The notes beneath the pieces were generated by a model, which worked only from the letters and a program-made list of their open reading frames with translations, was not told the DNA's origin and ran no database searches. The position numbers and the translations under genes are program-made. 64,000 nt of DNA, taken from Nymphaea colorata. Taxonomy: Eukaryota; Streptophyta; Magnoliopsida; Nymphaeales; Nymphaeaceae. Below, in pieces: positions 48,986 through 60,530 of this stretch. How positions within the stretch are numbered: position 1 is the first letter of the stretch; the number at the start of each line of letters is the position of its first letter. The stretch lies in assembly GCF_008831285.2 (NCBI RefSeq), contig NC_045145.1, positions 806,001 through 870,000 of the forward strand. Reading direction: 5' to 3'.

Positions 48986-49530
48986 AACTAGGCTTCATAG
49001 ATGGATCTATCAAAGAGCCAAAAGAAGGAGATATGAGAATTTTGCCTTATGAGTTAGATATGCAATAAGATGATTCTTTCATGGATTTAAAATTCTATTA
49101 GCAAAGAAATTGCTGCTAGTATTGCTTATGCTACTTCTGCTCAAGATGTATGGGAAGATTTAAAAGCAGGTTTACTCAGAGTTTAGCACCAAGAATATAT
49201 CAACTGCAGAGTTTATATGACAACTTCAACAAGAGACTATCAGTTACTATGTACTACACAAAAACTAAGGTGTTATGGGATGAACTTAACTCTTATTCTC
49301 CCATACCGTCGGTTCATGTGTGCTATCAGAATTTACTCAGATCATATTAAAAGAGGAAGAGTAATCCAATTCTTGATGGGGCTAAACGACTCGTAGTGAG
49401 CAATTCATGGTCAAATCTTACTACTTGATCCCTTGCCCAACATTAACAAAGTTTATGCTTTAGTTCTACAGGAAGAAAAACAACATGAAGCAAGATTCTC
49501 GATGTCACATTCCTCGTCACCAGTTTGGCC
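48986..49530 (+). pseudogene. Ty1-copia gag fragment, right arm
   Basis: Inverted partner of 11430-11985. It starts abruptly at LGFIDGSIKEP, has stops, then an open run from 49150 (RFKSRFTQSLAPRIYQLQS ... TKTKVLWDELNSYSP) and ends near QEEKQHEARFSMSH. The N-terminal part present in the left arm is cut away by the B copy 2 junction. Confidence 0.8.
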
Positions 49531-52278
49531 TCCATTAGAACTGGCCGAGGTCATCTCTGCACCACCGGATCTTCATTGTCGATGACATCATTGTCATTGA
49601 CATTGGTGCTATATAAGACGACAATGTACTGGTCTTGGGAGGAGACGGGCAATGTCATTATGGTGCCAGGTGCAAGGTGCTTTATCTCTCCCTCTTTCTG
49701 TATGTGTGGTACACTAGACAGACCATGTCGTGCTTGGCTGGCAAGACAACAGAATTCCTCGCAGGAATTGGGTTCACCAAGTGCTCTTAGGATGTTAGGA
49801 GGAGAGTCCACTAATACGGTGCAACCATAGTTGAACTGGCAAGCTTCACACGGTTATAGAAATCGTAAGCTTGTCCAAATGGGACTCAAGAAACCATGGT
49901 TAAACTCTGAAAAGAAATAACCGGTGACATGTCGTGGACCATTAACCTTCGAAGTTTGAAATCCGTATTCACTAGAACCTGCAGGTATCTTAGTTAGAAC
50001 ATGCGCTTTGATGTTTGCCATTGGGGCGCAGCTAATATTGTCAATCCCAGGTCAAACTGTAGGTTATGAACATAACCTATACAACTTGCTAGCAGTTCCA
50101 TTCAGATGATGAGGCAAGATTTGATCTGGCAAGCTCTTACCTCTTATTACAACTTGTGCTTTTAATTAATTTACACAGAAGAAAATGTAGTCTCCCTTAA
50201 ACACAAAAAGTGAATATAGCCTGATCAACAGTTAAATTAATGGACAATCTGTCATAACAGGAAAATAAGTGACACAGAATATGAAGTTATAAGTTATAAG
50301 CACAAGCAGATGATGAGATCAATTAGCACGTCAGCCGTGCAGTTCTTTGCTGATCATTTGTTTGACGAGTTATGTGTGACTCTATGTCAGCAGTAACACA
50401 TTATTACTGCCTTACGAATCTGCCTTAAAATTCCTATAACAAGTGTTCCATGGATCTGGTTCATTTTTTAAGTAAATTAGGCTTCATAGATAGATCTATC
50501 AAAGAGACAAAATAAATAACGTGCTTTGTTTTTTTGTTAAATTCAAGTTGTTGGAAGAGTCTTAAGTCTGGTGCTCATGAAAGTAAGTGATATCGCTTGT
50601 TGTTTTGCACAGTCGGTGTCTCCGGCAGGGCGGAAGATCACTTCAATGAGACTTTTTTTAATTTCAGGACTTCTTAAGTCTGGTGCTCATGAAAAGTAAG
50701 TGATATCCTTGTTGTTTTCCACACTCGGTGTCTCGCGGGGCAGATCACATCAATGGATTTTTTTAATTTCAAGGACTTCTTATTTCCACATCCAGCAACT
50801 TAGTTGGCAATAAGATTACATCAACAAGACTTTTTCTTCACAACATTAGCAACATATTTCCAATGTCATGTTCCCTTCCCTTATTGTCAGTTTGCAACTT
50901 TTTTTTGTGGTCTTTTCAATTGAATGGCCTACGCTGCATTTACTAGACGGACTGTTGGTAGGGCTGCACAGGAGCGTCGAGCTTGGCCAGCTCGTAATCT
51001 TTTTTTGAAAAAAATGCCAATGGTTTTCCTGTCTTTTTCATTTTTAGCATTTTTCATACTTTCTAAATGTCAAATTGCTTGTTTCCATTTTGTACTTTTT
51101 ATTTGTTGCTTATCTTGCCTGATCATTACTCATTTATCCCTCTAACTTTTAAGATTTTTCAAATTTTTTTCAAAGTTAAGTTACCACCATATGGACGGTG
51201 GATTCTTTTTGCTCTTATTCGAAGTCCAACTAGAATTATGACTACCACGCTGCATCTTCTACTATGTTGGCCACTGCATGATATTCGATTGGCCTCTATG
51301 CTAGACTGAGAAACAATTTGCCCTTTCTTTGTTCTTGGGTAGTTCTAACTTTGAAGATTAGACCATAATGAATAGTAGCTTTTGAGAATCTTAATATTCT
51401 CTTGACAGCTACCCATTGTGATTCTACTGCATCCTAATAAATTGGCTGAACCTTGTAATTACCCCCAAAATTTCAAGGTTAATATATATCTAGCGTTTTC
51501 ACAATTATTTTCAACAATTTTGGGTCTCAAATACTTAAATTTATTGCAATTCTAATCTAGTTTCCTTCTAATTTGGTTACCGACTATACTAGACTCATCT
51601 GAATTTAAATCTAAACTTCCAACCCAGGCCCTACCTCAAATCAAGATTTAAACCCAATCCAAAATCCCAAGTCAAGATCCAAAAACCGAGCCCTAGGTCC
51701 AGATATGGATCCAAATCCCAACCTTAGATAAAAAAAGATCCATAGTCCCAATCTGGATCTAAAACTGAGCTCTACATCTAAAACTAAGCCTTAGATCCAA
51801 ATTCAAAGTTTTAGATCAAAAATTAAACTTAGATCTAGATCCAACTCCAAATCCAAGTCCAAATCCAAAATCCAGCCCTAGATCCAAAAAGAAAGTTAAA
51901 AGTTCATAATTACACTCGAGAATAAAAAATGCAATAGAACATATATTCAGAAAATCGCCCACTGGTCTAGATTAGATCACTCAAATGTTTGAAATCGAGC
52001 CCAAGATTCAATTGTCAACATCATTCGTCAGCTCCCCCTTGCTTTTCACTCAATTTGGGTGGGAAATATGGGTGGGCGCCGGCCGAGCCCAAGAATCAAT
52101 TCTCAATTATCTCTTACTCTTCTACTAGTTTTTCTCTTTATTTCTTTCCACTCACTTATAAATCTTTCAATTTCTCTCTCTTAATTTTCTCTTAAAATTT
52201 ATTGCTCTTTTACTACTTTTTCTCTGCCTATATTTTCATTCTCTTAACAATCTTTACCTCACCCTCTCTAACTGTTTT
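48986..52278. repeat. Palindrome block A' (right arm)
   Basis: Reverse complement of 8678-11985, including the low-complexity GGATCT tract (about 51610-51900) and the tandem pair (50570-50785). It ends at CTAACTGTTTT (52278), after which sequence differs from the left arm, where gypsy sequence begins. Confidence 0.9.
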
Positions 52279-53392
52279 GATAGAGGTTAATGAAATACTT
52301 TCCTTTAAAAAGAATTTCCTTCCTTGGCTTTATAAAATTTTAACTTCTTTACCAAGTACCACACCACATGAGCTTGAAGATGATGTTTGGGTGAATGTGA
52401 AATGCATTGAAAATGAACATAGCCTTAAGACTAGTTATTCATGATAAATGTGTCAGGAATGGCCAAGCCTCATAGCGAGGGGCTAGTCCCTTTTTTCCTC
52501 TTTTGAAAATAAACATCACTTTTAATATATTGGGACGCAAACAACCCTATTTACACAGAAGGCAATATCTGGCTTGGTGAGGGACACATATTGCAATGCA
52601 CCCACAATACTTCAATATAAAGAAACATCCTTAAACTTTTAAACTGTGACCAGTTAATAATTTTATGAATGTGGCCATCGGCGTGTTCATGGGTTTGGTT
52701 TCATGCATTTTTGTATGCTTGAAAAGATTACAGATATTACTTTCTTTGATAAACACCAAGCTTCATCTTAAGATTGGTGGATTCACTTCCTAGGAAATAA
52801 AATGAAGATTTTCCAAGTTTCACTTTTGCTTGTAGAGGGAAGGGTCTTCTATTTGACTCACGGCATATAATTCTCATCCTCCTCATTCAAGGGCTTTTCT
52901 TTTGATAACATTGGACATCGGTGCAAAACATATGGAATTGTGCATTTTTATTCGTTCTTCTTGCTGTGCATTTTTTGGTAGGTTTGAGAAATTGTGCTGA
53001 GGATATAGTACATCAAAATTCTAGAAAATTGAAAGGAATTATGTGAACTATGGCTATAGTGGTGTCCTTACTTAGAACAAAGCACAAACTGCAATAATGG
53101 ATAAAGTTCCAAGCCTCTTTCACATAACTGGCACTGGAAATGTGAGTTGTTCTACAAGATTAGTCAATCAAATGCCTTAGGAATATAACACACAAGCATA
53201 TCTTTTTTAAATCCTATAAGCAACTGTAATTGAGCAATGCAAGTGAGGGCTCTCAATGAAAGCAAGCAAACTACATTTCCACCTCCAACTATTTTAGACA
53301 TCGGCTTTGGTTGACACCTGGAATTAAACTATTTTAGCCAATGGATGGTCGCGCATGGAATTAAACTCATTGTATCTATGAAGATATTTGAA
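52279..53392. other. Spacer between A' and RLK3, no clear gene
   Basis: 52300-52444 is open and reads PWLYKILTSLPSTTPHELED ... SLKTSYS before a TGA; it may be a fragment of a coding exon, but I do not recognise it. 52731-53390 resembles, inverted, the RLK2 3' flank. Otherwise nothing seen. Confidence 0.4.
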
Positions 53393-54028
53393 TTATCCTT
53401 CTATCATTCTTGTCTTCTGTCGTATCCTACTCAGCTTTACAACCACTTCCTTCATGTCCATTCTCTTATTTGGAGACACCCCTGAACATGACAAACCTAT
53501 CTCCATGATCATCACCAACAGATCATTGATAGCGGCTGATCTTTCAGTTGCTGTGTTGTTGCTTTTGTTTAGAGGATGGCTGTCAATGACATCTGAAATT
53601 GCAACAGGAAATGCTTCAGCCACCCATTGCCTCAAACTAAAATCCCCATCAAACTGTTCATCAGTAGGCTTTCTTCCTGTAAACACCTCAAGGAGGAGAA
53701 TTTCCGTAGCTGTAGACATCGGCTTTCGTTGACACCTTTCCGGCCATCCCAAATTCTAATTCAACCATTCAACAATATTAGACATGATAAGCAAGCACAA
53801 TATAATTGTCTAATGCTCATCTATGACACAATTGCACTAATTGATTTTGGGCAGGAGGCCTGGAAATTAATGGACTTAAGATCCATTGAACCTCCAATCG
53901 GGCCTTTCTCATTTTGTTATTTTGATACACATCTAAAAAGAATACAAGATTATTATACAGAACAGAAGTCCAACATATATGATGTTCAAGTACCCTTAAA
54001 AGAAATCAAACATGTATACATACATATA

Positions 54029-54069
<41 letters not shown>

Positions 54070-54541
54070 TTATTTATTGTAGAGCCTGTGAGGTTTGTTG
54101 AGATTCATTAATTGTATGGTGTTGCTTTTAATTCTCCTGTGACAGATCTCCAGGTTCTCCTAAATATCTCATAAATTGTATGAATTATTTAATAGTGTCA
54201 ATTGTCAGCCAATCTTTAGCCATTCAGTAGATGGGTATGTGTGATTAGGGATTTTTAATACAAAAAAGGAACAAAAAAGTGCAGCTTATGATAAAGGAAA
54301 AAGATCAATTGAAGATTATTGCTTGTTGAAAACATGTCACCAAGACATATTTGTGTACATGAGCACAAAAGAATGCAAAAACTAGTATGCAACGCCACAA
54401 GCCATTTGTGCATGTCTTTATGTGTGAACTACAAACCATGATGATTAGATGGATCATGGGTGTTTTCACATCAATCAATATATTTATTGATATTATTTTG
54501 CAAATCACACACACACACACACACATAAGTGAGGGACAACT

Positions 54542-54575
<34 letters not shown>

Positions 54576-56406
54576 GTATATATATATATGTATGTATACA
54601 TATATATATATATGTATGTATATATATATGGATAGAGAGAGAGAAAATGATAAAAACCAGACACTTTACATTTTGCTTAAAACATATTTTAAATAAAATG
54701 CTTACATCTAAATATATTTATAAAAACGATTTTGTTATAAAAACATGCTTTGAATCAAGTTATTTTACGAAAAAGTTGATTTGTCTATTATAAAAATGTT
54801 GATGCTATGATAGCCATTCATTTTTGCTTATTATGAAAACACTATTAAAGCCCAGAAAATGATTAACTTATATATAGTTTGTGTCCATCTATTCTTAAAC
54901 TTGACCTGTTGGTCTGGTTTCTACCAATCACTATATATATATATATATGTGAAGAAAGAAAAGAAAAAAGAGAGAAAACAGCACACAAGAACTTGCAAAA
55001 CCACTCACTCTCTCTACCTCTCTTTATTTCACCTCACCTCCTCTTGGACCCCTCCCATACACTCCCCCCTCCCTTTCTTAATCTCCCCATCAGAGCATTA
55101 CTGAAGAGAGAGAGTGCACACACACATATGAGAACAGGAAGCCAGGGTGTGTTGACTCAAAGAAATGGTCAATAACACTCGCACATCATCGAGAGAGACA
55201 AAATTTATAAAAGGAAAACAAATTAAGAGATAGTATCTGGTGCAATGTATCCCATGGTTCCAAGGGTGGTGGTAAGAGTCAATGACTTGTCACCAACTAT
55301 AAACTTTGCAATGCCAAAATCACCAACGTATGCAGTCATGCTTTCGTCTAGAAGTACATTACGTGACTTCAGATCACAAAGAAGTATCATCTCCGAGTAA
55401 CCATGGTGAAGATACTCTAAAGCACAAGCGACATCAACGATGATATCCAATCTTTGGAAGAGATTCAAGAGATGGGCACCCAAATGTAGACAGACTTCCA
55501 GGCTCCCAGGGGGCATGTGTTGGAGAACTAAAGCCTTGAAATCTTCATTAGAGCAAGACGTAATGACTTTAACAAGGTTTCAGTGCCTGATTTGGAGGAA
55601 CATAGTGCATTCAATGTCAAAACTTTTAGATGCTCCCTCAAATGACAAATTTAGGACCTTAACAGCCACTGTCGTTCCATCTGCTAGAATTCCTTTGGAC
55701 ACTGAGCCAAAGCTTCCACTTCCAAGAAAGTTTGCATCATTGAAATTGCTTGTTGCATGCAATAGCTCTCTGTAAGAAATCACTGGGAGTGTAACTCTTA
55801 ATCTTCCAGTGTCATCAGGACGCTTCAACAACCCTCTTTCTATAGCATGAGATACCAATAAGTGTGCAAACAATGATCAAAAGTGCTGAGCCTCCAATTG
55901 CGCAAGCGGCATTGACTCTAGCCGCATTGCTCTTACTTTGCCTCTCTGTTTTGTCTAAGCACAATGGGACATGGAATTTGGGAGCTCCACATAGTGCATA
56001 GTTCCCTAGGAACGATTTGACAAAAAGGTTTCAAAACTTTCCACCAGTTGGAATCTCTCCTTTCAATCGATTGAAGGTCAAGTCCATGACCTGGATGTGT
56101 TGAAGTTTTTCCAATGATTTTGGTATCTCAATTGAAAGCTTGTTGTAGGAAAGGTCAATATCTTCAATGTTTACCATGTGATCAAGTTGTTCAGGAATGT
56201 GACCATCAAATGTGTTGTGAGAGAGATTCAAATACTCTATCATTTGGAGCTTTGATAATGATGCAGGCAACTCTCCACTCAGCTTGTTTGCAGAGATATC
56301 CATGTTGATCATCATGGCAAAATTCCCAAGACCCAAAGGCAGGTGACCAGTGACGGAGTTGTCGTGCATGTATAGCTCCCACAAGTCCTTCAACTCACAA
56401 AGACCA
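53393..56406 (-). pseudogene. LRR receptor kinase RLK3 (RLK2-like), 5' truncated
   Basis: Only the last LRRs survive (56400-55990: LPLGLGNFAMMINMDISANKLSGELPASL...), then a degraded membrane region and a well preserved kinase: VISYRELLHATSNF, GSGSFGSVSKG (Y replaced by S), VAVKVLNLSF, catalytic loop [12 protein letters not shown] where the conserved histidine is leucine, VGDFGIAKF, exon 1 end 55237. Exon 2 53755-53393 is open to its stop (GRKPTDEQFDGDFSLRQWVAEAF). Lesions: the donor reads AT instead of GT (55236-55235), there is a frame change near 55575, and all LRRs upstream of 56406 are missing, replaced by X/B-family repeat. It is closer to RLK2 than to RLK1 by eye. Confidence 0.88.
54021..54632. 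repeat. Microsatellites in the RLK3 intron
   Basis: (TA)n with a TTTA tail at 54021-54075, (CA)n at 54506-54525, and interrupted TA/TATG tracts at 54541-54632. A further short (TA)n lies near 54933-54950. Confidence 0.9.
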
Positions 56407-58105
56407 AGCCACAGCTCGAGCATGACTCTTCTAAGCTCGTTTACCAACTCCCCATTTGACCTTTTTTTTTTTGGTTTTAAGTTTGAAAATTTTCAAAAGA
56501 ATGCCAAGATAAATGGTTTACTCAAGTTCAATCAAATCATTTTTATGAAACTCGAACTTGACTTGTTTATAATCGCGAGTCTTGAGTTAAGCTTGAGCTT
56601 AACGCAGCAAATTCGAGTCGAGCTTGAGTTGGCTCTACTCTTTTTACAGCTCTATCCACTTGACACACACAGATGGACTCATCCCTTATTTATAATGGTG
56701 AAACATGTTAGTTGGAGTGGGGAAGCTTCAACCTAAGGATGTCAATATGTCTGATTTGAATTGAATATCCAAGCGAACTGCTCCAAACACATTTGGATGA
56801 AGAAAAGAAATTTACTAATCAACTAAAAAATCAAATAGGATTTGAAATTAAGAAATGAAGTCCGATTAGATTTAGATTCATATATGCATAAATATCTGAA
56901 CGAATTCAGATTTAGTTATATAAAAATATTCAATCGAATTCAGATTCAGATTCAAATATACAAAAATATCTAATCAGATCCAGATGGGACTTAGTTATTC
57001 AATGCTCTTACACTTTGTAAATTAGCCAGATTCAGATTCAAATTTTTCATATATGAATATAAAAATGGACTCAGGTTGGATTCTGATTGTGACATCTCAT
57101 TTCAGATTCAGATTAGGGTGGAAAAAAATGGATTTAGATCAGATTCAAATTATGAAATCTGAGTTTGTATGAGGACAAAAATTAGATTTGGATGAGATTC
57201 AGATTGTGGAATCTGATTTCAGATTCAATTTTGGATATGACTTTTTTTTCATTTGTTTGGGAGATCAAAGCCGATGATGGTTAATAATATATTTTATATG
57301 AATCCAATTCATTGGTACCCCATCCATCCTTGCAGATTTTCGCACTTTTCAGATATTCTTCATTATTATTTTTTGTATTTAGGTCCATCGATTTTCAAGA
57401 AAAACAAGGTCAGTCGTTCTGTCGAGTCCTCCCAACTTCTCCAAGGGTATGGGTGATGACTGTTCACGATGTTCTTAATGAGAAAGTTGCCGAATATTAC
57501 TTCAGCTTCCCCAAGACTACACCCAAAAATGCGTAACGTACCAGCATGCTGGAGCTTGTGGACATTGAGAAATGGTTCCATATTTGGGTGGTAGCCTTTT
57601 GGATATGAGTAACGTACCAGCATACTATATCTGTATCCAATCCAATACTTATATATATTAGAATCTGAATCCGAATCCAGTTGGATGTTATTTCTTAAAT
57701 ACAAAGACATCTATTTCTTAATCAGAGATTAATTTTTTTCCTTTTTTTTTTTTTTTGGAATGGTTCAATTGGACATGCGATCAAGATGGAAAATAACACT
57801 TAAAGTCTATCCATATTAACAAGAGAATGACGAAGCAGTTCCAATTCTTTTGCTTATGTTACATGGAAAGGCATGATATCTAGATAAAAGGTAGAAAGAG
57901 AGAGAGAACATATAATTAAGTGACAAATTGTCAATGATTTTGCAAAAATTGCCAAAAGCAATAAAGGAATACAAAAGACATATAAGAGGAAGGGAGGAAG
58001 GGGGTGGTGGGACTCAAAAGAGGAGTTCGAGTTGTGTGCGCCAGCCAGTGCACTCAACAATCACATGCCAAAAGAAAATGAAAAAGGGGGCATCTTTGAA
58101 TTAGA
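56407..58105. repeat. X/B-family repeat, copy fused to RLK3
   Basis: Direct match to 42510-44215 with a rearranged middle: 57260-57610 matches, inverted, the 15430-15690 part of block B (CATGCTGGAGCTTGTGGACA). It carries another AATCTGAATC tract (56870-57240). It lacks gene fragment X: similarity to the C' family ends in the flank just short of it, at about 58105. Confidence 0.7.
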
Positions 58106-58399
58106 GAAAAAGAACTGTCTTTTTGAACCTTTTCAATTTTTTTTATCCATAAAGCAAATTTCATTTTTCCATTTAAACAGGAACATATTTGTCATTAATC
58201 ATGCTGGCCCACAAAATTTTGGTGCACTACAATACCACGTTTGGTGCAATATGTTATTACTTACAAGTATGAACTTGCATTCCACCTTGCAGTCAGTAGC
58301 TAGTTCAATTCCCAAATGCCTCTTGCCCTACAAAATTGAAGAAGCACTTATAGCCCAAGTTCGTTAGTTCTCACTAAAAATGAAATGATGTTGTAAACG
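58106..58399. other. No gene recognised
   Basis: About 290 AT-rich bases without a counterpart elsewhere in the window and without a supported coding region. Confidence 0.4.
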
Positions 58400-58426
58400 C
58401 GAATCTCTCTTCTGAAATTCTTCCTA

Positions 58427-58482
<56 letters not shown>

Positions 58483-58570
58483 CATCGCCACCCCATAAGA
58501 GAATCGATAAGATTTTGCCAGGTAAAAGTTTTAACATCTATCTTAAGTAGTCATCCTCCAAACGCGTCAC
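58400..58570 (-). repeat. Block B fragment with (TA)n, inverted
   Basis: Reverse complement of 48120-48315 (and of 15180-15340): AATCTCTCTTCTGAAATTCTTCCT, a TA tract at 58430-58479, then sequence through CAAACGCGTCAC. It is interrupted at 58570 by the copia LTR. Confidence 0.85.
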
Positions 58571-58575
58571 AGTTA

Positions 58576-58902
58576 AGTTAAGAAACTGAAAGCATACAAG
58601 AGAAAGAGAAGGACACACAAGATAACGTGGTTCGGCTAAACAAGCCTACGTCCACACTAACGATTCTCTCTATTCTTCAATGATTCAACCAAGAGAGAGT
58701 ACAAATATTTATAGTCACTGTGTACAATTGAGGTCCTTGATTTTATGATCTAGATGGACTTTGGAAAGATTACTGGAGACTGTTTTTAGAAATGGATCTT
58801 TCCTTATCAAGAGAAGGTCCTTCAGTTTTGAATAACGTAGTGTTGGTGTTATCCTCTCCTTGATTGTTGTCCTCTCCCTGATTGTCGTAGATTCTCTTAT
58901 CA
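58576..58902 (-). repeat. Copia 3' LTR (about 327 bp)
   Basis: It begins on the minus strand with TGATAAGAGAATC right after the polypurine tract TTGAGGGGGAA and shares its other end (AAGTTAAGAAACTGAAAGC, plus strand) with 63931 onward. The outer boundary is uncertain by about 10 bases because a CA terminus at 58587 is also possible. Confidence 0.8.
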
Positions 58903-58915
58903 TTCCCCCTCAAGC
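58903..58915 (-). other. Polypurine tract of copia element
   Basis: The minus strand reads AGCTTGAGGGGGAA immediately before the LTR. This is the classic copia plus-strand primer. Confidence 0.8.
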
Positions 58916-59600
58916 TGCTCTTGGTGTCAACAAGATTAAGCTTCTTCCTTAGACAATGAAACCATTGTCCAGCCACTGCTTTGGTCAAGATATCAGCCAA
59001 CTGTTCATGTGAGGTGACGAATTCAATTTGAATTTCCTTTTTGGCGATTTTCTCTCTAACAAAGTGAAAATTAATTTGGATATATTTTGTTCTTGCATGA
59101 AAAACAGGATTGGCTGCAAGGTAAGTATCTCCAAGATTGTCACATCTGAGTATTGGTGGCCCCGTAATGTGAACCTTGAGTTCCTTGAGAAGAGATTTCA
59201 ACCAAATAATTTCAGAAGTAGCAATCGCAAGGGCTTCATATTCAACTTCTGTGCTTGATCGTGCTACAGTATGATGTCTAGTTGATCCCCAAGAAATAAT
59301 ATTTCCTCCAAGCAAAGTAACAAATCCACTGGTTGATCATCGGTCATCTGGGCAGCCAGCCCAATCGACATCTGCGTATGCTTCGAATGTCATAGACTGG
59401 TTTCTTCGAATTTGAAGGCCATATGTGCTTGTGCTTGTAGGTACCGAAGAATGCGTTTGACATGACCCCAATGAAGATCAGAAGGATCATGTGTAAATTG
59501 GCATGCTTTATTAATAGCAAATGAAATATCAGGTCAAGGGAAAGATACTACAAGGCTCCAACAATGCTCCTACAGAGAGTACCATCCATGAGTTTCTCCC
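58916..59600 (-). pseudogene. Copia RNase H domain
   Basis: It degrades the RNA strand during cDNA synthesis. Upstream part: AYADVDWAGCPDDR then a stop before STSGF. Open from 59315: GGNIISWGSTRHHTVARSSTEVEYEALA with the catalytic-site glutamate in STE-EYEAL, then LRCDN and HARTKYIQINFHFVRE, VTSHEQLADILTKA and SSLRGN at the end. The open frame runs on into the LTR to 58770. Only the internal stop near 59335 breaks it. Confidence 0.85.
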
Positions 59601-59609
59601 CTTCATGTG

Positions 59610-60365
59610 TCACAGAGGTAAGTTGGGAACAGCAGGTGTAACAACGTCTTTACCTTTCTCCATCCCAGCTTTGCTAAGTACATCAAGAATATATTTCTTT
59701 TGTGAAAGAAGAAGATGATCTTTGTTAAAGGATACATCAATTCTAAGGAAGTAGTGGATTTTTCCTAAGTCTTTGAGGGAGAAGTGTTGTCCAAGCTTTG
59801 TTGAAAAATTGAGTATTTCTATCTTGGAGCTGCCAATCAAAATAATATCATTGACATAAATCAAGAGATAAATAGTGCTGGAACCAGAATTGCGAATAAA
59901 AAGTGAGAATCAACTACGATTCCTAAAATTCTTCATTGGTAAGAAACTGCTTCAAGCTGTCAAACCAAGCTCTGGGAGCTTGTTTGAGTCCATAAAGAGA
60001 TTTCTTGAGTCTGCAAACATGATTAGGTAACTCTGAAATTTCAAACCTGGCGGCTGAATCATAAAAACCTCTTCTTTTAGTGTTCCATGAAGGAAGGCAT
60101 TATTGACGTCAAGTTGAATGCACCATCCACGACTGAAGGCAATGGACAAAACAAGACGAATAGTGGTTGGTTTGACAACTAGACTGAAAGTATCAAAGTA
60201 ATCCAGTCCTTCTCTTTGATTAAATCCTTTGGCCGCTAATCTGGCCTTGTATCTAGTTATAGTACCATCAAAATGGCGCTTGATTTTGTAGACCCATTTG
60301 CATACAATAACGTTTAAGTGTGGCTGTCTCGGCACAAGGTCCCATGTTTGTTTTGTAAAGAGCAT
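59610..60365 (-). pseudogene. Copia reverse transcriptase (RVT_2)
   Basis: Palm and finger motifs: [26 protein letters not shown], then [22 protein letters not shown] (first catalytic Asp region), then from 59864 MIYVNDIILIGSS, the YVDD box with the first Asp changed to Asn. HFSLKDLGKIHYFL and SQKKYILDVLSKAGM follow. The frame is broken between 59952 and 59864. A YVND box would not be expected to polymerise. Confidence 0.88.
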
Positions 60366-60530
60366 CCATCTTGCTTTTCATAGCATTAACCCAGTTGTGG
60401 TCCTATTGGGCCTCTTTTAGAGAGGTAGGTTCAGTTCGAGGAGTGGTTTGGGTCAAGTAGGTGAAGACTCTAGAACGTTGGGTTCCATCTTAGGATGTTG
60501 TTATCATGTGATGGGACCTAGTAGGCTCAC

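Noticed and set aside
54305-54664. Open frame rich in Tyr and Ile
   Set aside because: It is translated TA microsatellite inside the RLK3 intron.
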